Shown here: one piece after another, positions 1 to 12,876 of the stretch
Layout of the letters: every line of letters begins with the position of its first letter
Numbering within the stretch: position 1 is the stretch's first letter
Assembly: GCF_003057745.1 (NCBI RefSeq)
Contig: NZ_QBJD02000012.1
Location: 1 to 64,000, forward strand
DNA length: 64,000 nt
Reading direction: 5' to 3'
DNA from: Enterobacter sp. RIT418
GTDB taxonomy: Bacteria > Pseudomonadota > Gammaproteobacteria > Enterobacterales > Enterobacteriaceae
Made by a program: the position numbers and the translations under genes
Notes under the pieces: model-generated
What the model saw: only the letters and a program-made list of their open reading frames with translations
What the model was told of the DNA's origin: nothing
The model's database searches: none

Positions 1-4
1 TTTC

Positions 5-1534
<1,530 letters not shown>

Positions 1535-2380
1535 TTACAGCGAAGCTTTTTGTTGTGCGGTAGAGGTTGTTTCCTTCTCTTCTTCCACACAGGTGTCGCA
1601 CGGTAAGTGGCGACCAATTAATTTGCGATAGCCGAATGCGCCCAGCGCTGCCCCTACGATTGGTCCGAACAGCGGGACCAGGAAGTAAGGAATGTCTTTG
1701 CCGCCGGTGAAGGCGACGTCGCCCCATCCTGCAAAGAAGGCGAAGGTTTTTGGACCCAGATCGCGCGCCGGGTTCATCGCAAAGCCGGTCAGTGGCCCCA
1801 TGGAGGCACCGATCACCGCGATCAGCAGGCCAATCAGCAGCGGCGCCAGCGGGCCGCGCGGAATGCCGTTGCCATCATCGCCCAGAGCCATAATGACGCC
1901 CATCAGAATAGCGGTAATGACCATTTCAACTGCGAACGCCTGCACAAAATTGATATGCGGGTTTGGATATGTTGAGAATATACCTGCCAGATCAAGACTT
2001 TCGACACTGCCGCGCACCATATGATGCGTCTGTTCGTAGTCGATGAAAAGATTGTAATAAAGCCCGTAAACTAACGCCGCTGCGCAAAACGCGCCGGCAA
2101 ACTGAGAGATGATGAATGGCGCAACTTTGCGTCCGTCAAAGCATGCGAACAGCCACAACGCGATGGTGACCGCCGGGTTAAGATGTGCGCCGGAAACCCC
2201 TGCGGTCAGGTAGATGGCCATCGCCACTCCCAGACCCCAGATGATACTGATTTCCCATTGACCAAAAGACGCGCCCGCGACTTTCAGTGCTGCGACACAG
2301 CCCACTCCGAAGAAAATCAACAACCCGGTACCAAGGAACTCGGCAATGCACTGGCCTTTTAAGGTTGATGTCTGACTCAT
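1535..2380 (-). CDS. glpF: Glycerol facilitator GlpF (aquaglyceroporin)
   Basis: Inner-membrane channel of the MIP family that passes glycerol by facilitated diffusion. With the start at MSQTSTL it has 281 residues, the E. coli length. Both pore signatures are present, NPA at 68-70 and NPAR at 203-206, the second carrying the Arg that makes the selectivity filter. A longer reading frame adds 34 upstream residues, but these resemble translated leader, and an AGGA-type ribosome site precedes the chosen ATG. First gene of the glpFK operon. The upstream region carries GlpR-like and CRP-like sites. Confidence 0.97.
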   Translation of the reverse strand: MSQTSTLKGQCIAEFLGTGLLIFFGVGCVAALKVAGASFGQWEISIIWGLGVAMAIYLTAGVSGAHLNPAVTIALWLFACFDGRKVAPFIISQFAGAFCAAALVYGLYYNLFIDYEQTHHMVRGSVESLDLAGIFSTYPNPHINFVQAFAVEMVITAILMGVIMALGDDGNGIPRGPLAPLLIGLLIAVIGASMGPLTGFAMNPARDLGPKTFAFFAGWGDVAFTGGKDIPYFLVPLFGPIVGAALGAFGYRKLIGRHLPCDTCVEEEKETTSTAQQKASL

Positions 2381-2460
2381 AATCGGAATCCTGAAGAAAG
2401 ATGAAGGTTTATTGTTAGCGTGGTAGCCCGTGACAGCCACGATGTCCTGTAGACATAGTG

Positions 2461-2600
2461 TTAATTTATCGTTAACGAGCAAAAACGAGAAATATCGAAA
2501 TCAAAATGTGTGGTCTGCGTCAATAAAATGAGCGTTTTCGCGCCATAAAGCGCGTTTTTGCACCAGTACCGAAATGTGAGCTGAATCATTTCATTAACCG
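2461..2600. promoter_or_regulatory. glpF-zapB intergenic control region with GlpR-like and CRP-like sites
   Basis: The 400 bp between glpF and zapB (2381-2780) hold no gene. Position 2468-2479 reads ATCGTTAACGAG, with the CG-N4-CG centre typical of GlpR operators; a second looser CG-spaced repeat runs through 2479-2502. TGTGAGCTGAATCATT at 2575-2590 matches TGTGA-N6-TCACA at eight of ten positions and is a plausible CRP site. In E. coli the glpFK promoter is repressed by GlpR and activated by CRP, so the assignment fits the neighbour. Exact operator borders are not certain. The rest of the gap shows no clear signal. Confidence 0.5.
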
Positions 2601-2747
2601 AAGAGTTAACAATTTAGGGGTATATGTCGCGAACGCACCAGGACGAGGCTGAAAAGTGTTGCAAACCGCGATCTGCGCGGCGTGCCGCTGGACAGAGAGC
2701 GCCGCGCTCCATACAATCGTCGTATATGTCGTGCGCGTTTACGTTAA

Positions 2748-3020
<273 letters not shown>

Positions 3021-3044
3021 TTCCCTTGGGGATTAACTGAATTG

Positions 3045-3079
3045 GCCGGGTAAGGCGAAGCCGCCACCCGGCTTTTTTT
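3045..3079 (+). terminator. Rho-independent terminator after zapB (REP-like palindrome)
   Basis: GCCGGGT and ACCCGGC arms enclose a GC-rich loop and are followed by seven T residues. The same GCCGGGT...ACCCGGC core recurs at several other 3' ends in this window, so it is also a REP-type repeat. It lies between the convergent zapB and rraA. Confidence 0.75.
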
Positions 3080-3112
3080 ATGCTTCACGTTTAATGGCGG
3101 GGAAGCGGCGTA

Positions 3113-3598
3113 TTACTCAATATCCAGCGCATCCTCGGAAAGGATAATCCCGGTATTGTCGGCATAGAGATGGTCGCCGGAGAAGAAGGTCACGCCGCCG
3201 AAATTCACGCGGACGTCGCTTTCGCCGATGCCGTCACCCGCGGCGCCGACCGGAATGGCCGCAATCGCCTGAATGCCGATATCCAGGTCTTCAAGATCGT
3301 CCACCTGGCGCACCGAGCCGTAAACCACAATGCCTTCCCACTCGTTCTGAACGGCAATGCCGGCGAGTTCAGCATCAATTAATGCCCGGCGCACAGAACC
3401 CCCGCCGTCGACCACCAGAACGCGGCCACGGCCGTTCTGTTCAAGGAGATCGTACAGCAAGCCGTTATCCTCGAAACATTTCACCGTGATGATTTGTCCG
3501 CCAAACGACGACCGCCCACCAAAGTTGGAGAACAGCGGTTCAACGACGTTGACATCTTCCTGGTAGATGTCACAAAGCTCGGAGGTATCGTATTTCAT
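3113..3598 (-). CDS. rraA: Ribonuclease E activity regulator RraA
   Basis: Cytoplasmic trimeric protein that binds RNase E and the degradosome helicase and slows mRNA decay. The 161-residue product starts [12 protein letters not shown] and carries the family core [20 protein letters not shown] and [11 protein letters not shown]. The wider family includes bacterial 4-hydroxy-4-methyl-2-oxoglutarate aldolases, but length and context (next to menA, as in E. coli) point to RraA. It lies 92 bp downstream of menA on the same strand and may be read from the menA promoter or its own. Confidence 0.95.
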   Translation of the reverse strand: MKYDTSELCDIYQEDVNVVEPLFSNFGGRSSFGGQIITVKCFEDNGLLYDLLEQNGRGRVLVVDGGGSVRRALIDAELAGIAVQNEWEGIVVYGSVRQVDDLEDLDIGIQAIAAIPVGAAGDGIGESDVRVNFGGVTFFSGDHLYADNTGIILSEDALDIE

Positions 3599-3690
3599 AG
3601 GTTTAACGCTCTATTGCTGCGAATGTGTTCAGTATATCGTGCGAAATGCATTGTTGGCAAAATCATCAATTGTTAATTGATATTTGTCAG

Positions 3691-4611
3691 CTAACTTAGC
3701 GTTTGGCTTAACACAATCCCAATGACGAACAACAGGTTAGTCAGCAGCGCGCCTTTCACCGTTCTTTCCAGCATCGGGGGCATTGCCGCCGGGCTGAGTT
3801 CACGCATTACAAAACGCGCCTGTTTTACCAGCAGCGGCGCGGCAAGCACAAACAGCCAGCCCCACAGGCTGTGCAGGGAAATCAGGTTAAACAGCGCCAG
3901 GCAGACCAGCGCCCCTATCAGCAGGCAGGCGTGGTAGCGGCGGGCGTTGACAGGCCCCAGGCGTACCGCCAGCGTGTTTTTGCCGTTCTCACGGTCGCTG
4001 TCGATGTCGCGCAGGTTATTGATGTTAAGCACCGCCGTCGCCAGCAGGCCGCACGCCGTCGCGGGCAGGAAGAGGGCCGGGATCACCGTATGCGCCTGCA
4101 GGTACCAGCTTCCCATCACGCTGAGCCAGCCGAAGAAGACCAGCACCGAAATATCGCCCAGGCCGATGTAGCCGTAAGGCCGCGTGCCGACGGTATAGGT
4201 GATCGCCGCGATGATGGCGAGCAGCCCCAGCACCAGGAAGCCAATGAAATCGCTTGTGGTTTTAGACGCCACCGTCACCAGCGCCAGCCCGGACAGGCAG
4301 ATCAGCACCACGGTGATAATCAGGGCGCGCTTCATCTGCGCCTGGGTAATAACGCCTTTTTGCATCCCGCGCAGCGGCCCGATGCGGTCAGGCTTGTCGC
4401 TGCCTTTCACCGCATCGCCGTAATCGTTCGCGAGGTTCGACAGAATTTGCAGCAGACCGGCGGTCACCAGCGCCAGCCCGGCGACCAGCGGATCGAAATG
4501 CCCCTGCCACCAGGCAAGCGCGGTGCCAACAACAATGGCAGCAAAGGCCAGAGGAAGCGTTTTAGGGCGCAGGCTTTCAAGCCACGCCTGAGTACGGCTG
4601 ATATCAGTCAT
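3691..4611 (-). CDS. menA: 1,4-dihydroxy-2-naphthoate polyprenyltransferase MenA
   Basis: Integral inner-membrane UbiA-family prenyltransferase that joins a polyprenyl chain to 1,4-dihydroxy-2-naphthoate, giving demethylmenaquinone for anaerobic respiration. The 306-residue product (start MTDISRTQ; ten upstream in-frame codons rejected as leader) has about eight hydrophobic segments. The two Asp-rich metal/diphosphate loops are visible: NDYGDAVKGSDKPDR, and NNLRDIDSDRENGKN. A strong terminator separates it from hslU, so it probably has its own promoter, although hslVU readthrough is possible. Confidence 0.96.
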   Translation of the reverse strand: MTDISRTQAWLESLRPKTLPLAFAAIVVGTALAWWQGHFDPLVAGLALVTAGLLQILSNLANDYGDAVKGSDKPDRIGPLRGMQKGVITQAQMKRALIITVVLICLSGLALVTVASKTTSDFIGFLVLGLLAIIAAITYTVGTRPYGYIGLGDISVLVFFGWLSVMGSWYLQAHTVIPALFLPATACGLLATAVLNINNLRDIDSDRENGKNTLAVRLGPVNARRYHACLLIGALVCLALFNLISLHSLWGWLFVLAAPLLVKQARFVMRELSPAAMPPMLERTVKGALLTNLLFVIGIVLSQTLS

Positions 4612-4624
4612 CTTATATTTAGCC

Positions 4625-4651
4625 AATAAAAATGGGGGCATTAGCCCCCAT
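4625..4651 (-). terminator. Rho-independent terminator of hslVU
   Basis: Read on the minus strand, ATGGGGGC-TAAT-GCCCCCAT forms an 8-bp stem with a 4-base loop followed by five T residues. It lies 30 bp after the hslU stop and overlaps the menA leader. Confidence 0.85.
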
Positions 4652-4680
4652 CAACAGTGATGAAAATGCAGTAACCGCGA

Positions 4681-6015
4681 TTATAGGATAAAACGGCTCA
4701 GATCTTCATCTGCCACTAACGCATCAAGATGTTTGCTCACATATTCAGCGTCAATGGTAATGGTTTGACCGTTAAGGTCGCTCGCATCATAAGAGATATC
4801 CTCCACCAGGCGTTCCAGCACGGTGTGCAGACGACGCGCACCGATGTTTTCGGTCGTTTCGTTGACCTGCCATGCGGCCTGAGCGATACGTTTGATACCG
4901 TCTTCGGTGAACTCCAGGTTCACGCCTTCGGTCGCCATCAGCGCTTTGTACTGTACGGTAGCAGAAGCGTTTGGCTCGGTCAGGATGCGTTCGAAATCTT
5001 CGGTGGTCAGTGCCTGCAGCTCAACGCGGATCGGCAGACGACCCTGCAGTTCCGGGATCAGGTCAGACGGGCTGGCAACCTGGAACGCACCCGAAGCGAT
5101 AAACAGAATGTGGTCCGTTTTCACCATACCGTGCTTCGTGGAGACGGTGCAGCCTTCAACCAGCGGCAGCAGGTCGCGCTGAACGCCTTCACGGGACACG
5201 TCCGGGCCGGAGCTGTTGCCGCCGCGCTTACAAATTTTGTCGATTTCGTCGATGAACACGATGCCGTGCTGCTCAACCGCGTCGATAGCATCCTGCTTCA
5301 GCTCTTCCGGGTTCACCAGCTTCGCCGCTTCTTCTTCGATCAGCAGCTTCATCGCGTCTTTGATTTTCAGCTTACGCGCTTTTTGCTTCTGGCCGCCCAG
5401 GTTCTGGAACATGGACTGCAGCTGGCTGGTCATTTCTTCCATGCCGGGAGGCGCCATGATCTCTACGCCCATCGGCGCGGCGGCGAGATCGATCTCAATC
5501 TCTTTGTCGTCCAGCTCGCCTTCGCGCAGCTTTTTGCGGAACGCCTGGCGCGCCGCAGACGGCTCGGCCTGCTGTTCAGCCTGGCCCCAGTTATTTTTTG
5601 CCGGTGGGATCAGGGCGTCGAGAATGCGCTCTTCCGCCATCTCTTCCGCACGGTAGCGGTTTTTCTCAATGGCCTGAACGCGCACCATTTTGATCGCCGA
5701 ATCGGTGAGATCGCGGATGATGGAATCCACTTCTTTACCCACATAGCCCACTTCGGTGAACTTCGTGGCTTCAACTTTGATGAACGGCGCGTTCGCCAGC
5801 TTCGCCAGACGGCGGGCGATTTCGGTTTTACCGACGCCGGTCGGGCCGATCATCAGAATATTTTTCGGCGTGACTTCGTGGCGCAGCTCTTCATCCAGCT
5901 GCATGCGGCGCCAGCGATTACGCAACGCGATGGCCACGGAACGCTTGGCGTTATCCTGGCCGATAATGTGTTTATTCAGTTCGCTGACAATTTCGCGTGG
6001 GGTCATTTCAGACAT
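4681..6015 (-). CDS. hslU: ATP-dependent protease ATPase subunit HslU
   Basis: AAA+ unfoldase of the HslUV (ClpYQ) heat-shock protease; it recognises, unfolds and feeds substrates such as SulA to HslV. 444 residues, one more than in E. coli. Walker A is GPTGVGKT at 57-64 and Walker B is VFIDEIDKI near 250. The I-domain insert (about residues 110-240) and the C-terminal RFIL tail that docks into HslV are present. It follows hslV by 9 bp and shares its operon. Confidence 0.98.
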   Translation of the reverse strand: MSEMTPREIVSELNKHIIGQDNAKRSVAIALRNRWRRMQLDEELRHEVTPKNILMIGPTGVGKTEIARRLAKLANAPFIKVEATKFTEVGYVGKEVDSIIRDLTDSAIKMVRVQAIEKNRYRAEEMAEERILDALIPPAKNNWGQAEQQAEPSAARQAFRKKLREGELDDKEIEIDLAAAPMGVEIMAPPGMEEMTSQLQSMFQNLGGQKQKARKLKIKDAMKLLIEEEAAKLVNPEELKQDAIDAVEQHGIVFIDEIDKICKRGGNSSGPDVSREGVQRDLLPLVEGCTVSTKHGMVKTDHILFIASGAFQVASPSDLIPELQGRLPIRVELQALTTEDFERILTEPNASATVQYKALMATEGVNLEFTEDGIKRIAQAAWQVNETTENIGARRLHTVLERLVEDISYDASDLNGQTITIDAEYVSKHLDALVADEDLSRFIL

Positions 6016-6024
6016 GGGAGATCC

Positions 6025-6555
6025 TTACGCTTTAGACGGTAATTCTTCGATGGTGTGGTTGTGGTTGGTATAGATGCAGATATCACCTGCAATATCCAAC
6101 GCTTTCACCGCGATATCGCGCGCGTTCATGTCGGTATTTTCCAACAGCGCGCGGGCAGCAGCCTGGGCATACGGGCCACCGGAGCCGATAGCAATCAGAT
6201 CGTTTTCTGGCTGCACGACGTCACCATTACCGGTGATGATCAGCGAGGCGTTCTCATCCGCCACCGCCAGCAGCGCTTCGAGCTTGCGCAGCATGCGGTC
6301 GGTACGCCAGTCTTTCGCCAGCTCAACGGCGGCTTTCACCAGATGACCCTGGTGCATTTCAAGCTTGCGTTCAAACAGTTCAAACAGCGTAAAGGCGTCC
6401 GCTGTACCGCCCGCGAAGCCGGCGATTACTTTGTCGTTATAAAGACGACGGACTTTCTTCACGTTACCTTTCATGACGGTATTACCCAGCGTGGCCTGGC
6501 CGTCCCCGGCAATTACCACCTGGCCGTTACGGCGTACACTTACTATTGTTGTCAC
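6025..6555 (-). CDS. hslV: ATP-dependent protease peptidase subunit HslV
   Basis: Proteasome-beta-like peptidase that forms the dodecameric core of HslUV. 176 residues. The start codon is GTG; after Met removal the exposed Thr of MTTIVSVRR is the nucleophile. The family motif [17 protein letters not shown] follows. It is the first gene of hslVU. Heat-shock control is expected from E. coli, but I did not find a convincing sigma-32 promoter by eye. Confidence 0.97.
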   Translation of the reverse strand: MTTIVSVRRNGQVVIAGDGQATLGNTVMKGNVKKVRRLYNDKVIAGFAGGTADAFTLFELFERKLEMHQGHLVKAAVELAKDWRTDRMLRKLEALLAVADENASLIITGNGDVVQPENDLIAIGSGGPYAQAAARALLENTDMNARDIAVKALDIAGDICIYTNHNHTIEELPSKA

Positions 6556-6591
6556 GAGCAGACCCCCTGGTTACAGAATCGGGAAACAGAC

Positions 6592-6613
6592 GCCCTGAGC
6601 CTGTGCTCAGGGC
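6592..6613 (-). terminator. Hairpin after ftsN, probable terminator
   Basis: GCCCTGAGC-CTGT-GCTCAGGGC is a perfect 9-bp stem with a 4-base loop, 36 bp beyond the ftsN stop. On the minus strand it is followed by GTCTGTTTCC, a weak U tract, so termination may be partial and allow some readthrough into hslVU. Confidence 0.6.
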
Positions 6614-6649
6614 TGAATAGAATGATAGATGGGGGGGATTTTGGGGGTT

Positions 6650-7648
6650 TCAACCCCCGGAGGCGAGTCGAATGCAGTTTGTGTGGCCGGCGACCTTCAG
6701 ACGGGAAATCGTTCCGTCCGCATTTTCTTTGCCTTTGACCGGGCCAATCACCACGCGATTCCAGCCGTTATTGGTGGTGATGCGTGAATCAAACCCTTCA
6801 AACGCCAGCTGAGCACGCACCGTTTCGGCCTGCTCCGCGCCCTTAAATGAACCGCACTGAACCATCCAGCGGCGTTCGTCTTTTTTCTCAGCCGTCTGCT
6901 TCGGCGCTTCGGTCTCTTTCGTGACCGGCGCGGCCGGCTGCGTCTTAGGCTGCTGGGCGGTCGTGTGCGCAGGCGTCTGCAGCAGATCCTGATACGGCTG
7001 CGACGTCTGTTTCTGCGGCTGCGTTTTCGGCTGCTGCTGAACAGGCTGAGAGGCAGCGGTCCGTGTCTGCTGCTGCGGCTGCTGATAGGGCTGCTCGACG
7101 GCGCGCGGTTGGGTACGCGGCTGCTGCACAGGCTGAGTCTGCGTCCACTGCTGCTGTTGAACCTGCTGCTGCACCTGACGCTGGCGCTGAAGCGTTTGCT
7201 GACGCTGGGCCGGGGTTTGTTCGTTCCACGGCACTTCGTTCAGCTGCGTAGGCTGCTGGCGCATATCGGCCTGCATCTGGGCCAGCAGCTGGCGCTGCTT
7301 GTCAGTCAGCTGATTGGCGTTCTTCACCTCGCCACCGGCAGACGGCTCGGTAGGCGCACGCACGCCAGGCTGGCGGCTTTCCAGCTCTTTGATGTAGCGC
7401 CAGCGTTCCTCCGGCTTTGGCGGCAGCCCGTTTCCGACCACTTTATTACCCTGCAGCGCTTCGGACTCTTCTTTCTTATGGTGCGTAATAAAGTAAAGAC
7501 CACCGATAAAGGCCACCAGGACAGCCGCAGCGATGGCGACCATTGCCGGAGAGACAGAAGGCAGGCTGCTCTGCTTTTTCCTTGGGCTACTCTTTTTGCG
7601 TCGCGAAGGTGCCGGCTGGCCGCGACGTACATAATCTCGTTGTGCCAC
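6650..7648 (-). CDS. ftsN: Essential cell division protein FtsN
   Basis: Bitopic inner-membrane protein that triggers septal peptidoglycan synthesis after joining the divisome. 332 residues from a GTG start. A basic cytoplasmic tail (1-35) precedes one membrane span (about 36-55). The short periplasmic essential region contains PPKPEERWRYIKELESRQPG. A long Gln/Pro/Thr-rich linker (about 125-250) leads to the C-terminal SPOR domain (about 258-332, beginning RRWMVQCGSFKGAEQ), which binds denuded glycan. It is somewhat longer than the roughly 319 residues of E. coli FtsN, and the extra length is in the linker. It lies downstream of cytR on the same strand. Confidence 0.97.
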   Translation of the reverse strand: MAQRDYVRRGQPAPSRRKKSSPRKKQSSLPSVSPAMVAIAAAVLVAFIGGLYFITHHKKEESEALQGNKVVGNGLPPKPEERWRYIKELESRQPGVRAPTEPSAGGEVKNANQLTDKQRQLLAQMQADMRQQPTQLNEVPWNEQTPAQRQQTLQRQRQVQQQVQQQQWTQTQPVQQPRTQPRAVEQPYQQPQQQTRTAASQPVQQQPKTQPQKQTSQPYQDLLQTPAHTTAQQPKTQPAAPVTKETEAPKQTAEKKDERRWMVQCGSFKGAEQAETVRAQLAFEGFDSRITTNNGWNRVVIGPVKGKENADGTISRLKVAGHTNCIRLASGG

Positions 7649-7677
7649 TATCGTTTCGCTGTATTTATTCGTTGTCA

Positions 7678-7704
7678 GCCCGCCATGTTACTTAAGCGGC
7701 GGGC
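7678..7704 (-). terminator. Hairpin between cytR and ftsN
   Basis: Arms GCCCGCC (7678-7684) and GGCGGGC (7698-7704) flank 13 bases. There is no T run on the minus-strand side, so this is a weak or factor-dependent cytR terminator at best; it may simply be a stable mRNA 3' structure. Confidence 0.4.
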
Positions 7705-7740
7705 CTTTGACCAGATACGGGAGTCTGAAAGGTATTTACT

Positions 7741-8766
7741 TTAAGGCAATGCCCGGGTGGAGCCGCGCACTATTAGCTCGCAGTCCAGCAAACGCGAACC
7801 GCTGCTAACTGTTTGACCCTGAAGCTGATCCAGCAGAAGCAGCATGGCTTCGCGGCCAATTTTATAGCGCGGTTGCGCAACGGTTGAGAGTGGCGGATCG
7901 CAAAATTCAGAAAGCGAAATATTGTCGAAACCAATGATGGACAGGTCTTCCGGCACGCGCAGGCCGCGGCGCTTGGCATACGATAAGGCGCCCAGCGCCA
8001 TGATATCGCTGTGGCAGAACACCGCCGTTGGCGGCTGCGGCAGCGCCAGCAGTTTTTCCAGCGCCATGCCGCCGGCTTCGTAGGTGAAATCGCCGCGGGC
8101 GATGTAGTGCGGGTCAACGGTGGCGCCCGCACGGCGCAGCGCCTGCACGTAGCCTTGTAAGCGATAGTGACACAGCGGCATCTCTTCCGGCCCGGCGATG
8201 CAGCCAATGCGCTTGTGCCCCAGCTCCTGAAGGTAATTGACGGCGTCAAACGCGGCGGTCAGGTTATCGATATGGACGGTAGGCAATTCCAGCTCTGGCG
8301 CAAACTCGTTGGCCATTACCATCGGCGGTAAGTTGCGCTGCTCTTCGATGCTTGCATCGAACGGCAGGCGCGAACCGAGCAGCAGCATGCCGTCAATTTG
8401 CTTGGTGATGATCAGGTCGATGAAGGTTTTTTCCTGCTGGTTCTGGTGGGCGCAGTCGCCAATCAGCACCAGATAGCCTTGTTCGGCGGCGGTAACTTCA
8501 ATGCCGCGAATGATTTCGCTAAAGAAGGGATCGCAGATGTCCGGGACAATCACCAGAATGGTCCGCGACTCGTTGCGCTTGACGTTACGCCCCATCGCCT
8601 GCGGGAAATAGCCCACCTCCAGCGCCGCCTGCTCTACCCGATTACGGGTCGCCTGGGAGACTTTGTCCGGGTTCATCAATGCGCGGGACACGGTTGCCGT
8701 AGATACGTTTGCTTTCTGGGCAACGTCTTTCATGGTCGCCGAGGCAACCTCTTTCCTGGACTTCAA
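7741..8766 (-). CDS. cytR: LacI-family transcriptional repressor CytR (TTG start)
   Basis: Repressor of nucleoside uptake and catabolism genes that binds cooperatively with CRP and is released by cytidine. A LacI-type helix-turn-helix lies at about residues 12-33 (MKDVAQKANVSTATVSRA), followed by a periplasmic-binding-protein-like effector domain to the end. Start choice: the longest ATG frame begins at 8808. A TTG at 8766 instead gives 341 residues, the E. coli length, and has AGGAG with a 6-base spacer in front. I therefore annotate TTG; an internal ATG at MKDV would clip the DNA-binding domain. It lies 119 bp downstream of priA. Confidence 0.93.
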   Translation of the reverse strand: MKSRKEVASATMKDVAQKANVSTATVSRALMNPDKVSQATRNRVEQAALEVGYFPQAMGRNVKRNESRTILVIVPDICDPFFSEIIRGIEVTAAEQGYLVLIGDCAHQNQQEKTFIDLIITKQIDGMLLLGSRLPFDASIEEQRNLPPMVMANEFAPELELPTVHIDNLTAAFDAVNYLQELGHKRIGCIAGPEEMPLCHYRLQGYVQALRRAGATVDPHYIARGDFTYEAGGMALEKLLALPQPPTAVFCHSDIMALGALSYAKRRGLRVPEDLSIIGFDNISLSEFCDPPLSTVAQPRYKIGREAMLLLLDQLQGQTVSSGSRLLDCELIVRGSTRALP

Positions 8767-8885
8767 CGCCTTCTCCTCGCCTGAACACTGAACTTCTGCC
8801 GTCTCCATTTTTACAGATAGTGAATGGAAGCGGTTACAGAATTTTCATAAAAAGTGTGAGGAGTGTTAAATTTTTCGATCCAGCT

Positions 8886-11210
<2,325 letters not shown>

Positions 11211-11281
11211 TTACATTCAACATCGCGTGGTGTCTGGCGTTAGGGCTGGAAGAGCGACGCGGCCTTAACTGAGGTTCTCCC

Positions 11282-11494
11282 ATGAAAAAAGATATTCACC
11301 CGAAATACGAAATGATTACTGCAAACTGCTCTTGCGGTAACTCTATCCAGATCCGCTCTACCGTGGGCCACGATCTGAACCTGGACGTGTGCGGCAAATG
11401 CCACCCGTTCTACACTGGTAAGCAGCGTGATGTTGCAACCGGTGGCCGTGTTGACCGCTTCAACAAGCGTTTCAGCATCCCGGGCGCGAAATAA
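11282..11494 (+). CDS. rpmE: 50S ribosomal protein L31 (zinc-binding type)
   Basis: Ribosomal protein of the intersubunit bridge. 70 residues, the usual length. Cysteines at 16, 18, 37 and 40 form the zinc site, so this is the C+ form used when zinc is plentiful, unlike the Cys-free YkgM/RpmE2 paralogue. It is monocistronic, with its own promoter in front and a strong terminator 15 bp after the stop. Growth-linked expression is expected. Confidence 0.98.
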   Translation: MKKDIHPKYEMITANCSCGNSIQIRSTVGHDLNLDVCGKCHPFYTGKQRDVATGGRVDRFNKRFSIPGAK

Positions 11495-11508
11495 GCATCC
11501 AGAAGAAG

Positions 11509-11529
11509 CCGCCTTCGGGCGGTTTTTTT
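11509..11529 (+). terminator. Rho-independent terminator of rpmE
   Basis: CCGCC-TTCG-GGCGG stem with a stable UUCG-type loop followed by seven T residues. Confidence 0.9.
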
Positions 11530-11833
11530 GTGCCTGAAATATCCCCTCTGAATAAATCCTTTCATTGTATATTTTACCTCAATCCTTATTTCATTTAATA
11601 TAAAATAAAAGCGCATTGTCTTTTATTTTTTAATCTATTTACCCGATGTATTCTTTAACGGATAGTGAGCTCTGTCTCGCGTATCTTGATTTTTCTGCCA
11701 CTGTTTATCCTGCGGTGTCAAAAAATAAAAGGTTTCCCTCTCCGCGTGAAATTACACTGCGCCCGTTATGCATTCTTATTTGCCATGTCAATTCCGCTGG
11801 CTTTCAGGACGTATTTTCTTTGAGGGATATATT
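11530..11833. other. AT-rich intergenic region upstream of the kdgM-like gene, with a perfect inverted repeat
   Basis: About 300 bp without a convincing gene, clearly richer in A+T than its surroundings. AATAAAAG (11604-11611) and CTTTTATT (11620-11627) form a perfect inverted repeat with an 8-base spacer. It resembles, but does not match, the spacing of KdgR operators, which also have AATAAAA-like arms. It may be an operator for the porin gene. No confident -35/-10 pair was found. Confidence 0.4.
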
Positions 11834-12514
11834 ATGCAGATTAAGCAACTCTTATTCGTGCTTCCATTACTTTCCTGCGCGGCGCAGGCGGGCTATGTTG
11901 ATTACCGTCACGAGTACTACGACGACGGTCGCAACTACGACCGCGTATACATGTCGCACCGTTTCGGCACGGGCTTTGGCGTCGCGGTAGAGGCCGTGTC
12001 GCGCTCGAATGACAAACAGTCAAACGACGCGCTGAATAATATGGAAAGTAACAGCAACGAATATACCGCAAGCTATCAGTTCAACTGGCAGGGATTTATC
12101 TGGCAGCCAGGCGTTGCGGTTGAAACCGGCGACGATATGGCGATTTATAAGCCATATCTTCGCGTGCAGTATAATATTGACGATAGCTGGTGGACGGCGT
12201 TTCGCTATCGCACGGAATATACGCGGCGCAATGCGGATGGCAAAGACGATCGTATAGTTTATCGTCCGGAAATGTGGCTGGGCTATAATATTCAGAACTG
12301 GATGTTTGAGCTGAACGGCATTTATAAGTTTGCCGACAGCGAAGATCTGTATAACAACAAAAAAGAAGATTACGAATATAACGTCCGCGTGGCGTATAAC
12401 ATCGACTCGTGGATCCCCTTTGTTGAGGTGGGTAACGTCTCCTCTGGCTATAACACCGCCACCAGCGACGATCGCCAGATGCGCTTGCGCGTGGGCTTAG
12501 GCTACAACTTCTAA
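11834..12514 (+). CDS. KdgM-family outer-membrane oligosaccharide porin
   Basis: 226 residues from MQIKQLLFV, with a clear signal peptide ending AQA at residue 19. The mature protein begins GYVDYRHEYYDDGRNY, shows alternating aromatic/polar beta-strand pattern throughout (YNIQNWMFELNGIYKF, RLRVGLGYNF), and ends in Phe, the outer-membrane assembly signal. This fits the small 12-strand KdgM/NanC/OmpL family that passes acidic oligosaccharides such as oligogalacturonates or N-acetylneuraminate. Which sugar is used here cannot be told. A 22-codon upstream in-frame extension was rejected because it precedes the signal peptide. E. coli has no gene at this site; no pectin or sialic acid genes lie nearby. 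Confidence 0.85.
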   Translation: MQIKQLLFVLPLLSCAAQAGYVDYRHEYYDDGRNYDRVYMSHRFGTGFGVAVEAVSRSNDKQSNDALNNMESNSNEYTASYQFNWQGFIWQPGVAVETGDDMAIYKPYLRVQYNIDDSWWTAFRYRTEYTRRNADGKDDRIVYRPEMWLGYNIQNWMFELNGIYKFADSEDLYNNKKEDYEYNVRVAYNIDSWIPFVEVGNVSSGYNTATSDDRQMRLRVGLGYNF

Positions 12515-12520
12515 GAAACT

Positions 12521-12546
12521 ATCCCGCTGAGCCAGCTCAGCGGGAT
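12521..12546. terminator. Bidirectional hairpin between the kdgM-like gene and metJ
   Basis: ATCCCGCTGAG-CCAG-CTCAGCGGGAT is a perfect 11-bp stem with a 4-base loop, placed between two convergent genes. U tracts are poor on both sides, yet stem stability and position suggest a shared terminator. Confidence 0.65.
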
Positions 12547-12558
12547 GACACCGTCGCG

Positions 12559-12876
12559 TTAGTATTCCCACGTGTCCGGGTCGATACCCAGCTCACGCAT
12601 GATCACCTTCGCCTCTTCCGGGATTTCATCACTGCGCTCTTTACGCAGATCTTCATCGTTCGGTAACGGTTGGCCGGTAAACGCATGCAGGAACGCTTCG
12701 CACAGCAGCTCGCTGTTGGTCGCGTGGCGCAGGTTGTTCACCTGACGACGCGTACGTTCATCGGTGAGGATCTTCAACACCTTCAGAGGAATGGAAACCG
12801 TAATTTTCTTTACTTGCTCACTCTTCTTACCGTGCTCAGCGTATGGGCTGATATATTCGCCGCTCCATTCAGCCAT
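12559..12876 (-). CDS. metJ: Methionine regulon repressor MetJ
   Basis: Ribbon-helix-helix repressor that binds arrays of 8-bp met boxes with S-adenosylmethionine as corepressor. 105 residues, identical in length to E. coli. The beta-strand that enters the major groove is [13 protein letters not shown] (about residues 23-35), and the SAM-binding helix region [20 protein letters not shown] follows. It diverges from metB across a region carrying met boxes, so it probably regulates itself as well as metBL and metF. Confidence 0.98.
   Translation of the reverse strand: MAEWSGEYISPYAEHGKKSEQVKKITVSIPLKVLKILTDERTRRQVNNLRHATNSELLCEAFLHAFTGQPLPNDEDLRKERSDEIPEEAKVIMRELGIDPDTWEY

Noticed and set aside
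2501..2520. Second CRP site before glpF
   Set aside because: TGTGTGGTCTGCGTCA looks similar, but the right half does not align to TCACA at the required spacing.
4729..6042. 437-codon open frame antisense to hslU
   Set aside because: Shadow frame; low-complexity Arg/His/Leu composition and full overlap with an intact essential-type gene.
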